From: Kitasatospora terrestris
Lineage (GTDB): Bacteria; Actinomycetota; Actinomycetes; Streptomycetales; Streptomycetaceae
Length of the DNA: 64,000 nt
Direction: 5' to 3'
Assembly (NCBI RefSeq): GCF_039542905.1
Contig: NZ_BAABIS010000001.1
Coordinates: forward strand, 744,001 to 808,000
Below, piece after piece: positions 49,671 to 57,780 of this stretch. The notes beneath the pieces are model-generated. The model saw only the letters and a program-made list of their open reading frames with translations. It was not told the origin of the DNA and searched no databases. The position numbers and the translations under genes were made by a program. The first letter of the stretch is position 1. Each line of letters begins with the position of its first letter.

Positions 49671-49691
49671 CTGGTCCTGGCAGTCCCAGGA
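49671..49691. promoter_or_regulatory. Degenerate copy of the MmyB-gene palindrome upstream of the SDR gene
   Basis: CTGGTCCTGGCAGTCCCAGGA. The first half, CTGGTCCTG-G-CAG, matches CTGGTCCTG-A-CAG at the centre of the large palindrome after the SDR gene. TCCTGG and CCAGGA here also form a short inverted repeat with a 5-nt spacer. It lies 83 nt before the SDR start. Confidence 0.55.
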
Positions 49692-49773
49692 ACAGGTGAG
49701 CCCTGGCTGCCCCTCGGCACACGGCGGAGAGTTGTCCCCGCCAGCCAGTACCGACCGCTCCCTGGAGAAGACC

Positions 49774-50538
49774 GTGAGCAACACCGCCCGCACCGCAGCC
49801 CGTACCGCCGTCGTCACCGGCGCCGCCAGCGGCATCGGCACCGCGACCGCCCGCGCCCTGGCCGCCGACGGTGCGCGCGTCGCCCTGCTCGCCCGCCGCA
49901 CCGACCGGCTCGACACCCTCGCGGCGGAGATCACCGCCGCCGGCGGCCGGGCGATCGCGGTCACCGCCGACGTCACCGACCAGGCCTCCGTCGACGCCGC
50001 CGCGAAGGCCGTCCACGACGCCTTCGGCCGGGTCGACCTGGTCGTCAACAACGCCGGCGTGATGCTCCCCAATCCCGTCGCCGCCGGCCGGGTCGACGAG
50101 TGGACCCGCATGATCGACACCAACCTGACCGGCGTCCTGCGCGTCATCGACGCGTTCACCGCCGACCTCGCCGCGGCCGCCGCCGACGGCCGGCCCGCCG
50201 ACCTGGTCAACGTCTCCTCGATCGCCTCCCACATCGCCTTCCCCGACTACGCCGTGTACGGCGCCACCAAGGCCGCGGTCACCCAGCTCTCCGCCGCCCT
50301 GCGCACCGAACTCGGCCCGCGCGACGTCCGGGTGAGCAACATCGAGCCGGGCCTGACCGACACCGAGCTCCCCCACGCCATCGACAACCCCGAGCTGCGC
50401 GGCCAGTTGGACGGCATGTTCCAGCAGATCCCCTCCCTCACCGCCGAGGACATCGCCGAACTGATCGCCTTCACCGTCAGCCGGCCCAAGCACGTCAACC
50501 TGCGCCACACCGTGATCCTCCCGACCCGCCAGGCCTGA
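49774..50538 (+). CDS. Short-chain dehydrogenase/reductase (classical SDR)
   Basis: A 254-residue NAD(P)-dependent oxidoreductase: TAVVTGAASGIGTATARALA (cofactor site), DLVVNNAGVML, DLVNVSSIASHIAFPDYAVY with the catalytic Ser and Tyr, then GATKAAV (Lys). The C-terminus ends NLRHTVILPTRQA. The substrate is unknown; this subgroup commonly sits next to an MmyB-like XRE regulator in Streptomyces, as here. The GTG start follows GGAGAAGACC. Confidence 0.9.
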   Translation: MSNTARTAARTAVVTGAASGIGTATARALAADGARVALLARRTDRLDTLAAEITAAGGRAIAVTADVTDQASVDAAAKAVHDAFGRVDLVVNNAGVMLPNPVAAGRVDEWTRMIDTNLTGVLRVIDAFTADLAAAAADGRPADLVNVSSIASHIAFPDYAVYGATKAAVTQLSAALRTELGPRDVRVSNIEPGLTDTELPHAIDNPELRGQLDGMFQQIPSLTAEDIAELIAFTVSRPKHVNLRHTVILPTRQA

Positions 50539-50553
50539 CACCCGCGCGCGGCC

Positions 50554-50590
50554 GCGGCGAGCCTGGTCCTGACAGGACCAGGCTCGCCGC
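50554..50590. promoter_or_regulatory. 18-bp perfect inverted repeat between the SDR and XRE genes
   Basis: Arm GCGGCGAGCCTGGTCCTG (50554-50571), one central A, and its exact complement (50573-50590). It lies 15 nt after the SDR stop and 24 nt before the XRE start. It could end SDR transcription, and because its core is repeated upstream of the SDR gene it is probably also an operator for the XRE regulator. Confidence 0.85.
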
Positions 50591-50614
50591 CGACGGATCG
50601 GGCACAATCGGCCC

Positions 50615-51493
50615 ATGAGCCCAACGATCGACCTCGGCGCCTTCCTCCGCTCCCGCCGCTCCCGGCTGCAGCCGGCGGACGTCGCCCTGCCCGACTTCGG
50701 CGGCCACCGCCGCGTCGCCGGGCTGCGCCGCGAAGAGATCGCCCAACTCGCGGGCGTCAGCGTCGACTACTACACCCGGATGGAACAGGGGCGGGTCGCC
50801 AACCCCTCCGAGCTCGTCCTGGACTCGCTCGCCCGCGCCCTGCGGCTCAGCGAGGACGAGACCCGCCACCTCCGCCGGCTCGCCCAGCCCCGCCCGGCCA
50901 CCCGGCGCACCCCGCGCACCGCCCGCACCGAGCAGCAGCACGTCCGCCCCATGCTCCGCCGCCTGCTCGACGAACTCCGCGACGTACCGGCCATGGTGAT
51001 GGGCCGCCGGATGGACGTCCTCGCCTGGAACGCCGCCGCCAGCGCCCTCCTCGGCGACTTCGCCACCCGGCGCGCCGCCGAGCGCAACATCCCGCGGATC
51101 ACCTTCCTCGACCCCGCCGCCCGCGAGCTCTACGCCGACTGGACGGCCTGCGCCCGCGAGAACGTCGCCTACCTCCAACTGGAGGCCGGCCGCTACCCCG
51201 ACGACCCGCAGCTGGCCGGCCTGATCGGCGAACTCTCCATGAAGAGCCAGGACTTCCGCCGCTGGTGGGCCGAACAGCCGGTCCAGGACAAGACCTCCGG
51301 CGTCAAGCGCTTCCACCACCCCGTCGTCGGCGACCTCGACCTCACCTACGAGACCCTGCGCTCCACCGAGGACCCCGAGCAGGCACTCATCACCTACACC
51401 GCCGAACCCCGCACCCCCTCCCACGACGCCCTGCACATGCTCCTCGCCTGGGCCGCCCCCACCGGCCCCGTCCCCTCCCGCCCCGCCCCCTGA
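50615..51493 (+). CDS. XRE-family regulator with MmyB-like ligand-binding domain
   Basis: 292 residues: an N-terminal helix-turn-helix (RRVAGLRREEIAQLAGVSVD, YYTRMEQGRVANPSELVLDS) and the MmyB-like C-terminal domain (MGRRMDVLAWNAAASALLGD, DEATRELYADWTACARENVA-like stretch, DPQLAGLIGELSMKSQDFRR, FHHPVVGDLDLTYETLRS). The domain binds fatty-acid-like ligands in a studied homologue. It typically controls an adjacent SDR gene. The short distance to the large palindrome indicates autoregulation. Confidence 0.9.
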   Translation: MSPTIDLGAFLRSRRSRLQPADVALPDFGGHRRVAGLRREEIAQLAGVSVDYYTRMEQGRVANPSELVLDSLARALRLSEDETRHLRRLAQPRPATRRTPRTARTEQQHVRPMLRRLLDELRDVPAMVMGRRMDVLAWNAAASALLGDFATRRAAERNIPRITFLDPAARELYADWTACARENVAYLQLEAGRYPDDPQLAGLIGELSMKSQDFRRWWAEQPVQDKTSGVKRFHHPVVGDLDLTYETLRSTEDPEQALITYTAEPRTPSHDALHMLLAWAAPTGPVPSRPAP

Positions 51494-51662
51494 CCCGAGC
51501 CGGGTCTGCGCGGGGGCGGGGAAACCGTCCGTACCCGATGCGCATCCCCGGCTGTATGCAGTCAGCGAGATCGACTCCGCTCCGTCGAGCCGCCGCCCAC
51601 GGGCTCGGCCAGTTCGGCCGCTTCGGCCTCCGCCAGGCCGGGAGCGCCCCCGGGACCTGCTG

Positions 51663-52062
51663 ATGATCGGCGGCTGCCACCTGCTCGGCCTGGTCTTCGA
51701 GTGCGTCAAGGTGGCCCAGGGCTCCTGATCCTATCCCGAGCCCGCCGTACTGAAGTTCGGCGGCGTACCGTTCTACGGCGGGTTCATGTACGCGGCGGTC
51801 GGCAGCTACATCTGCGCCGTGTGGCGGCTGCTCGGACTGGAGCTGACCGGGTACCGGCCGCGGGCGACCGCGGCGGTGGCGGGCGCACTGTACCGTCAAC
51901 TTCCTCAGCCGCCACTGGCTGCCGGACGTCCGCTGGCCGCTGGCGGCCCTGCTGGTCGCGGTCACCGCCGGGGCGAGGGTCAACTACATCGTCAGCGAGC
52001 GCCGTTACTGGATGCCGATGCCGCTGAGCTTCGTGCTGGTCGGCTTCTTCCTCTGGAACTGA
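51663..52062 (+). pseudogene. DUF817 membrane-protein pseudogene
   Basis: The 5'-truncated remnant of a DUF817 gene. It reads HLLGLVFECVKVAQGS, then TGA at 51726-51728 where family members have Trp (GSWSYPEP), then SYPEPAVLKFGGVPFYGGFM and YAAVGSYICAVWRLLGLELT in the same frame. A frameshift near 51896 switches to VNFLSRHWLPDVRWPLAALL and RYWMPMPLSFVLVGFFLWN before a stop. It thus has at least three defects: truncation, nonsense and frameshift. It lies at the left edge of the lower-GC island. Confidence 0.8.
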
Positions 52063-52442
52063 CGCCGTTCTCCGGTCACCTGCGGCCTTTTCCAGCAAAC
52101 CGCCTTTGACCTGCTGCGGAGTCGTTGGCGTTTGTCACCGCTGGTCGCCCTCGGTTCGCCTCGCACGGCCTCCAGACGGCCCAAGGCCGGAGCCCTGCTT
52201 CAGGAGAACGGGCGTCAGGCGTTTGGCCTGACCTGCGATATAGCCACGCTTGGCAGCCCGGACCTTCTGCCCGTCGCAAGCCGCGACTCCCCGCAGTTCC
52301 CCGGCCCAACATGGCAGGACTGTGGCACGGCGTCCCCGATGTACTCTGCTCCATCCCTGCATCGGCTGGCGGCTGCACCCCACAGCTCCGCCCCCGTTGT
52401 GGAGGGGACCAGCCCGTTTGAGCAGGGCCACGGGGCCAATCG
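52063..52442. other. Island edge without a recognisable gene
   Basis: Open frames exist on both strands but none has a ribosome site or a recognisable motif. Base composition begins to fall here compared with the flanking high-GC genes. On the minus strand the frame reading AACDGQKVRAAKRGYIAGQA may be a relic of a coding region, possibly the continuation of the transposase fragment to the right. Confidence 0.35.
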
Positions 52443-52655
52443 TCAGCAACCCGACGACACAGCCCATGGAGAAATGGCCTCTTTGTCTCGAATGGGATCC
52501 GAGGAGTTGCGCCACTTGGGCAACCAGCGAAAATCGCAAGTCACACAGTTGGAGTACGTCGGCCTGACCAAGGCTGCTCCCGAGAGCTTGGTTCTCAAGG
52601 CCTTCTCGGCCTCGATCAGCGCCACGGGCGGGGCCTTCGGTCCATGACGGCTCAC
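52443..52655 (-). mobile_element. Probable IS630-type transposase N-terminal remnant
   Basis: On the minus strand a 70-codon frame starts SRHGPKAPPVALIEAEKALR, which is the characteristic opening of many IS630-family transposases (SRRGPKAPxxxLxxxEr). The following residues lose similarity within about 25 positions, and no catalytic region or terminal repeats follow. Identification rests on the opening motif only. Confidence 0.4.
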
Positions 52656-52680
52656 ATCAGACCAACGACGAATCTCCGAC

Positions 52681-55167
52681 TCAGGACACTAGGGCTTGAA
52701 CGCCTTTACCTAGGACAAACAGGAGAGCAACTAGGAAAGCCACCGCCACCAGGGCTCCCGCCAGGGCCATGCCAGCCAGGATTGCGAACGCTGTCTGCGC
52801 TGCCTGCGTGAGCTTCATGTTCTGCTGGGTGCCGTATAGTTGCAGGGTGAGGCCGCAGAAGAAGCGGGCACTAAATCTCGTCCACCATCCGCTGAAGCCC
52901 ACTAGCTCCAGGATGGAGTCGCTGAGTTTCGCAACGACCTTGCGTCCGCCCTCCGAGGAGGTGGCCTTGTGCAAGAGGGCGTTATCGGTCGGCGTCCGGA
53001 GCTCGGTGAGGTGGTCCAGCATCCACTGCTGGGGTACGGTCCCGCCGGGCGCCTCGGCGCGCAGGATGGCTTCGTGCAGCTCCCGTTCCAGTTGGTGGAA
53101 CTCCCGGTCCTCGGTCCGGTGGAAGAGGTGCAGCAGGTGGTGGGCCGCGTCCAGGCGGCCCCAGGCGAAATCGTTGTGGCGCCACTCGCTCCTGAAGAAG
53201 GCCGCGAAGTGCTGGAAGCGGATGCCGTAGAGCTTGCGGTCACCGAGCCCAGCGTACTGCTGCTCGTTGAAGAGTCGGCTCATCTTGTCCGGCCCGAGCC
53301 GAAGGAAGTCGAACTCGGGCATCAGCGGGTCGAGGAGCCTCCATGGGGGAGCGTAGGCCCGGGTGACCACCTCAATCGCCAGGCACGCGGCGACGGTCTC
53401 CTCGGGCGAGTGGGGGCTCGGCTGCCCGGCCAGTGACAGGGCCTCGGTGTAGTCGTTAGCCGCTTGGCGGATCAGCTTGAGCAGCTGCTTCGGGATGTTC
53501 AGCTCCTCGAAGACCTGGTGAATCAGCGCGGCGGTGTCCTCGTCAGAGAGCTGAAGGTCCGAGCTGCGTCGGCGCAGTTCGGTGAAGTATGTCTCCTGAA
53601 CGGCCAGCATCTCGCGGAGTCGATCCGTCACCTGTCTGGCGCCCATGGCCAGGCTCAGTAGGGCCTCGGTATGCTGCTGGTCGGGGTTCTTGAGCAGGTT
53701 AGGATCTTTAAGCTGGTTGTGCAGCCGAGTACTCAGGGACTGCAGGACACGCTCGGCCGTGACCAGCCCCCAGCGCCATTCGTCGTTGAACGGGCGGCTG
53801 ATCGATTCCGGGTCCTTCCCGGGCACCCAGTTCGGGGCCAGCTCCTTTTTAGGCTCCTCATCCGAAGTCGGGGGCAGCCTGGGCGCCCGATGCGGTGCCG
53901 ATGAGCGGTTAATGATCCGATCGATCCGATCGGCGTCAGCCTCCGGGGTGGCGACCAGTGAAACCTCCGCCTGCTCGTCGGCTAGCTGCCTGCGGACCTC
54001 GAAGAGGACAGCCCGGGCGCGGGTGCGCCGGTACTCGCCGAGCAGGCTCTCTGCGATCGCTCCGAGGCCCTGGGCGAGCTCGGGATTCTTGTCGAGGCGG
54101 TCGAAAAGATCAAGCTGGATGTCTCTGGTGCTGTTAGCCAGGCGATTGCATAGCTCCTCGGTGCTGGTCCGGAAGTCGACCTCCTGCGGGTACCGGGCAG
54201 CGCTGAGCGCCGTCCGCACCCAGGAGGCGTCCCGAGGTGGTTTGTCCTGGTCGTTCCGCTCGCGGAGGCCAGAGGAGGGCACCACGTAGACCACCACCCG
54301 CCGCACTGGATTGTCGAAGGTCCGCTGGGAAATCGTCTCCAGGACGGGGCTGAAGGGGGCGTTGTTAAGCACCCCGGCGTCCATCACATCGCTCGCCGGG
54401 TCGTCCAGGGTCTCCCTCGGCTGCACCCGGAAGTCCAGCAGCGGATACTCGCTCACGGGCGGGAAAGCCACGGGGAAACTGCCGGTGGCCCGCGCGGCCT
54501 GCACCAAAGCCGTGTTGTTGTCGACCCGGAAGTCTCCCCGCTCGGCGGGAACGAACTTCCAGGCACCATCCTGCCGCACGTAGGCGACGGCCTTGGCGTC
54601 GTGCCGGAAGCAGTACAGCCGTCGGTGGTCATGGACCTCGAACTGATTGCCAAAACCATCCAGGTACGTGCGGGAGCGGCCGTCCACGGAGGTGGCGGGG
54701 AGGTAGAGGGTGACGGGATTCTGGGTACAATCCGCGCCGAGGCCGATCTTGTTCACGGCCTCGGTCACCTTGGTCGCGAAGGCTTCGCCGCTGAGCACAC
54801 TGTTGTCGGAGCGGGGCTCGAGCAGCTTGCTGAGCGCGGCCGACTCATCCCAGACCTCGCGCAGGTACGGCAGCCGGGCGCCCCGGGCGAGCGCGGTGGC
54901 CAGAAGCATCCCGTTGATCCCCCCCGCGGAAGAGCCAGCCACGACGTCGATAACTACGCGCGTCTGGGAGGCCTCCGCCAGTCGCTTCCAGATCTTGAAC
55001 ACCGCCTGGTCCTCCGGTCGGACAGTGCCCTCGCCGGCGCCGCTAGAAGCGTGCCGAAGTAGATCGAGTTCGTGGGTGACCCCGCTCATCCAGACGGCGA
55101 GGCTTACGCCCCCGTTGAGGACTAGGGCAAGACGGGTCTCGTGCCTGACGGGTTGATCCTCTGCCAT
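52681..55167 (-). CDS. Patatin-like phospholipase with DUF3376-type C-terminus and membrane anchor
   Basis: An 828-residue protein. The patatin domain (~12-300) has the oxyanion loop LVLNGGVSLAVWM, nucleophile elbow AGSSAGG (Ser80) and the catalytic aspartate in MDAGVLNNAPF (Asp263), so a Ser-Asp acyl hydrolase is expected. A long charged, helical region (~310-780) of DUF3376 type follows, and one or two C-terminal membrane segments (~795-825, AFAILAGMALAGALVAVAFL). It likely cleaves membrane phospholipids. Lower GC than flanking genes. No Shine-Dalgarno before the ATG. It diverges from a P-loop ATPase in the same island. Confidence 0.85.
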   Translation of the reverse strand: MAEDQPVRHETRLALVLNGGVSLAVWMSGVTHELDLLRHASSGAGEGTVRPEDQAVFKIWKRLAEASQTRVVIDVVAGSSAGGINGMLLATALARGARLPYLREVWDESAALSKLLEPRSDNSVLSGEAFATKVTEAVNKIGLGADCTQNPVTLYLPATSVDGRSRTYLDGFGNQFEVHDHRRLYCFRHDAKAVAYVRQDGAWKFVPAERGDFRVDNNTALVQAARATGSFPVAFPPVSEYPLLDFRVQPRETLDDPASDVMDAGVLNNAPFSPVLETISQRTFDNPVRRVVVYVVPSSGLRERNDQDKPPRDASWVRTALSAARYPQEVDFRTSTEELCNRLANSTRDIQLDLFDRLDKNPELAQGLGAIAESLLGEYRRTRARAVLFEVRRQLADEQAEVSLVATPEADADRIDRIINRSSAPHRAPRLPPTSDEEPKKELAPNWVPGKDPESISRPFNDEWRWGLVTAERVLQSLSTRLHNQLKDPNLLKNPDQQHTEALLSLAMGARQVTDRLREMLAVQETYFTELRRRSSDLQLSDEDTAALIHQVFEELNIPKQLLKLIRQAANDYTEALSLAGQPSPHSPEETVAACLAIEVVTRAYAPPWRLLDPLMPEFDFLRLGPDKMSRLFNEQQYAGLGDRKLYGIRFQHFAAFFRSEWRHNDFAWGRLDAAHHLLHLFHRTEDREFHQLERELHEAILRAEAPGGTVPQQWMLDHLTELRTPTDNALLHKATSSEGGRKVVAKLSDSILELVGFSGWWTRFSARFFCGLTLQLYGTQQNMKLTQAAQTAFAILAGMALAGALVAVAFLVALLFVLGKGVQALVS

Positions 55168-55524
55168 GTTGTCACGGTAGAGTCGGAGTTGGGAGTGCAG
55201 TTGGCTAGTAGAGCGTGTCCTTCGCATCGGAACGAGTTGTTCATCCGATCGGGTGCCTGTAGAGGTTGCCCGGGCAGCTCGGGCCGGGTTGCGGCAGTTG
55301 GCGAGCGTCACGCCCGGAACATCTCCATCCCTGTCCGAGAGCCAGGCCAGCCGTCATCCCTCCGATGTGACGCTCCTGATTCGAACCGTCCCACCCTGGG
55401 CAACAGACCCAGAATCAACGAGCACCATCAAGCGTTCTGACCTGCAGTTAGGGAAGTCGACGGGGTCCCCAGCCAGCCATCTCTGACTTGGCCTCCGACC
55501 TGAATCGGAGGCGCGGTATTTGAA
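55168..55524. other. Upstream region of the patatin gene
   Basis: About 350 nt with no supported gene. It should contain the promoter of the patatin gene (minus strand). TTGAATTAC and other AT-rich stretches at its right end contrast with the rest of the window and mark the island's foreign composition. Confidence 0.35.
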
Positions 55525-55653
55525 TTACTTTCCTTTTCTTCCCGAAGCAACTTGGGTGGTTGTTCGACGAGCGGTAAAGGTGTCGCTGACCAGCGCTGCC
55601 ATGCCCCGAACGTCTGCGGGCGTCTGCCAAAGTTCGCCGTCGTTGTAGCGCAT
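55525..55653 (-). CDS. Possible 42-residue protein
   Basis: A minus-strand frame from ATG reads MRYNDGELWQTPADVRGMAA, then LVSDTFTARRTTTQVASGRK and GK before TAA. Composition is plausible for a small basic protein, but there is no Shine-Dalgarno and no known family. It lies between the patatin gene and a DUF4357 remnant in the island. Confidence 0.25.
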   Translation of the reverse strand: MRYNDGELWQTPADVRGMAALVSDTFTARRTTTQVASGRKGK

Positions 55654-55678
55654 TTAGACACTCGGGTCCGGGCTCCGG

Positions 55679-55850
55679 TTAGGAGCCATCCCGTCGATTA
55701 AGTGGGTTCGACTGCCGCCTGCGTGCTTGCTCTTGGTTCCACTTCAGGGAGCGACCTTGATCGTCTTTCCACTCGTCCAGACCGTTCTTGCTTCCACCGG
55801 CCAGCACGCTGGCAGCACTCTGCCCAGAAAGTGCGATCCACAACACGGAG
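55679..55850 (-). pseudogene. DUF4357-domain remnant
   Basis: The 3' end of a minus-strand frame reads SGQSAASVLAGGSKNGLDEW, then KDDQGRSLKWNQEQARRR. This matches the DUF4357 pattern (SPSAAAxxxxGxxxNGxxEWKxxxGRTL) found at the C-terminus of GIY-YIG nucleases and other nucleases associated with restriction or defence. The upstream sequence in frame has no matching protein. It is a fragment of a larger gene that has been lost. Confidence 0.5.
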
Positions 55851-56087
55851 ACCCTGCGGGGTGCCGTCAACCAAGGGATCTGTACTGACCTAGCGACCCG
55901 CCGACCTATGGGGGAGCGAGGCGCCTCGCCCCCGTTTCCTGGCCGAACGGGCACAGAAGCGGCCTCAGCCCAAACCTGATCGCCCGGTATCAGAAAGAGT
56001 GGCACTCAACGCCATCGCTAGCAGTACCTCAGCGACTGTTGAGATGCGCCGGAGTGGTTGGAACCAAGTAGACTTCTCAATGCGACT

Positions 56088-56351
56088 ATGCGTCAACAGA
56101 TATCCCTTGATATTACTCTCCGTGAGGAGCTGGACAGATTCATAATGCAGGCCCAGGCCAGCAGTCGAACGAACCCTGAATCGACAACATATACAGTCAA
56201 TCCATGCCGGTGGCTAACGCCCCGCAGCCTGAGGCCGTGGACGATTCAACAGCTTAGGCGCGTCGCGCCTGTCCACGCATGCAAGCGTATGATGGAAGAT
56301 CCAGGTCAGGAAAGTCGAGATTGGCGGGGGCGCTATGACCATCTGGACTGA
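56088..56351 (+). CDS. Possible small protein overlapping the ATPase start
   Basis: An 87-codon frame beginning MRQQISLDITLREELDRFIM, which resembles a ribbon-helix-helix opening (strand, then helix), then losing recognisable pattern. Its last 17 nt overlap the start of the ATPase gene in another frame. No ribosome site is visible. If real it could be a small DNA-binding partner of the ATPase; otherwise it is chance. Confidence 0.25.
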   Translation: MRQQISLDITLREELDRFIMQAQASSRTNPESTTYTVNPCRWLTPRSLRPWTIQQLRRVAPVHACKRMMEDPGQESRDWRGRYDHLD

Positions 56352-57672
56352 TTTCGGATTTGTTAGCTGCCCATATACTACCGACCCCATCTCCGCCACC
56401 GCGCAAGGGGATAGCCTCCTAGTCGGGCGAGAACAGGAGATAAATAAGCTAATTTCCCGCCTTCAGTCATCCCCGCGCCATACGACGGTTGAAGGCAAAT
56501 TTGGCGTCGGGAAAACTAGCTTAATTTCTGTTGCCGGTTTTCGCTTGCAGCAATCCTTCCAAAAGGGTGAGTCAAATTTTGGTCCACTAATTCCATTGGG
56601 TGAGCCTTTTCAGGTCTCCCCGGAAGCAACCTTGGAATCATTTCAGAGGGATCTTTTCTATAGGGTTGCCGAAGCATTTAGAGTGCACGGTGCCAGGCTT
56701 GATGCAACCGGACGAAGAGTTCCTAAACAGAAGGATGTGGACCGGTGGCTCCATGAGCCCATATTCCACATGCGGAGTGCAGGATTTTCGACGCCACTGG
56801 GCGGCCTTTCTGCCGGAAGATCTAGGTCGCCGAACGCCACTGCGGCATACTACGACTTCGGATTTCCGAGGGCTATGAAAGCGTCACTGGAGAGCTGCTT
56901 CCCGTCCCCTGCCTATGGCGGATTTATTGCAGTGGTCGACAATCTGGAACTCATGCGGACGTCTCAGAGTGTCCGAGACTTGCTCGAACTAATGCGGGAT
57001 ACAGTGTTTTCTCAGAAGGGAATCCGCTGGATTTTGTGTGGCGGGCCGGGAGTCTTCCGGACCGCCGCGGCAACTCCAAGGTTGGCCGACCATCTGGCGG
57101 ACCCGATTCAGGTTGACCCGATCCCCGACGAGCTAATGCCAGAGGTCGTGAGTCGGAGAATTGAGCACTACAGGATCAAAAATAGGCCAGCCCCCGTAAT
57201 TCCAGTAGGGGCGGGCGGATTTTGGTATTTGTATGATTTGGTGAATAGGAATTTGCGAACCGCCCTGAGCCTGGCGGACGATTTCTCTGAGTGGCTGCAT
57301 TGGCAATTTGGTGCAGATTCGAGCAAGAGTGAAGACCTTGAACTGCTCGAGGTGTGGCTGGCGGAGACCGCGGATAAATGTCATGCGGCCGCCCAGGAGT
57401 GGATAGATGCGCGAGAATGGATAATATTCGACACCCTGGCCGTGCATGGTGGCATCTGCCGCCCTAGTAGCGACTATGATGATTTTGGATTCCATTCGCC
57501 CGATGCAATGCGATCGTCTATTAGGATGCTGAAGGATGCGAACCTTGTAACTCACGAGAAAGATGAGATGAACAAGCGCCGAAAGATTGTCGCAATGACT
57601 CCTTCAGGATGGCTCGTAGCGTATGCGCGGACGGGGTATTCATTGCCAGGTGAGTACGCTTCCCTGAAGTGA
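56335..57672 (+). CDS. P-loop ATPase (AAA/Orc-STAND-like) with C-terminal winged helix
   Basis: 445 residues. N-terminal leader ending LLVGREQEINKLISRLQSSP, Walker A VEGKFGVGKTSLISVAG (~53-69), a long insertion, Walker B-like GGFIAVVDNLELM (~196-207, D-N in place of D-D/E), sensor-type RWILCGGPGVFR (~234-245), helical lid, and a winged-helix-like end (GGICRPSSDYDDFGFHSPDA, LKDANLVTHEKDEMNKRRK). The layout resembles Orc/Cdc6 and STAND-type ATPases that occur singly in defence islands. Codon use is clearly more AT-rich than all surrounding genes, indicating transfer. The function is unknown. Confidence 0.75.
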   Translation: MTIWTDFGFVSCPYTTDPISATAQGDSLLVGREQEINKLISRLQSSPRHTTVEGKFGVGKTSLISVAGFRLQQSFQKGESNFGPLIPLGEPFQVSPEATLESFQRDLFYRVAEAFRVHGARLDATGRRVPKQKDVDRWLHEPIFHMRSAGFSTPLGGLSAGRSRSPNATAAYYDFGFPRAMKASLESCFPSPAYGGFIAVVDNLELMRTSQSVRDLLELMRDTVFSQKGIRWILCGGPGVFRTAAATPRLADHLADPIQVDPIPDELMPEVVSRRIEHYRIKNRPAPVIPVGAGGFWYLYDLVNRNLRTALSLADDFSEWLHWQFGADSSKSEDLELLEVWLAETADKCHAAAQEWIDAREWIIFDTLAVHGGICRPSSDYDDFGFHSPDAMRSSIRMLKDANLVTHEKDEMNKRRKIVAMTPSGWLVAYARTGYSLPGEYASLK

Positions 57673-57780
57673 AAGTTCCTGCTTCCTCGCGGGCGGTCGA
57701 GCGCTTTTGGCCGGTGTCCACCCGACCAGGGCGCCCAGCCTGCGACGCACCGGATCGATGTCCGTCTCATCGTGCTGCAC
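57640..57780 (-). pseudogene. Possible gene fragment at the right edge of the island
   Basis: A minus-strand GTG frame of 46 codons reads HDETDIDPVRRRLGALVGWT, then PAKSARPPARKQELSLQG. It has high-GC coding character but overlaps the 3' end of the ATPase on one side and the 3' end of the LysR gene on the other. It is probably the cut end of a chromosomal gene at the island junction. Confidence 0.3.

Noticed and set aside
52063..52680. Possible tRNA gene as an integration site for the island
   Set aside because: No cloverleaf, CCA end or conserved TTCGA arm could be assembled by eye; a tRNA scan would be decisive.
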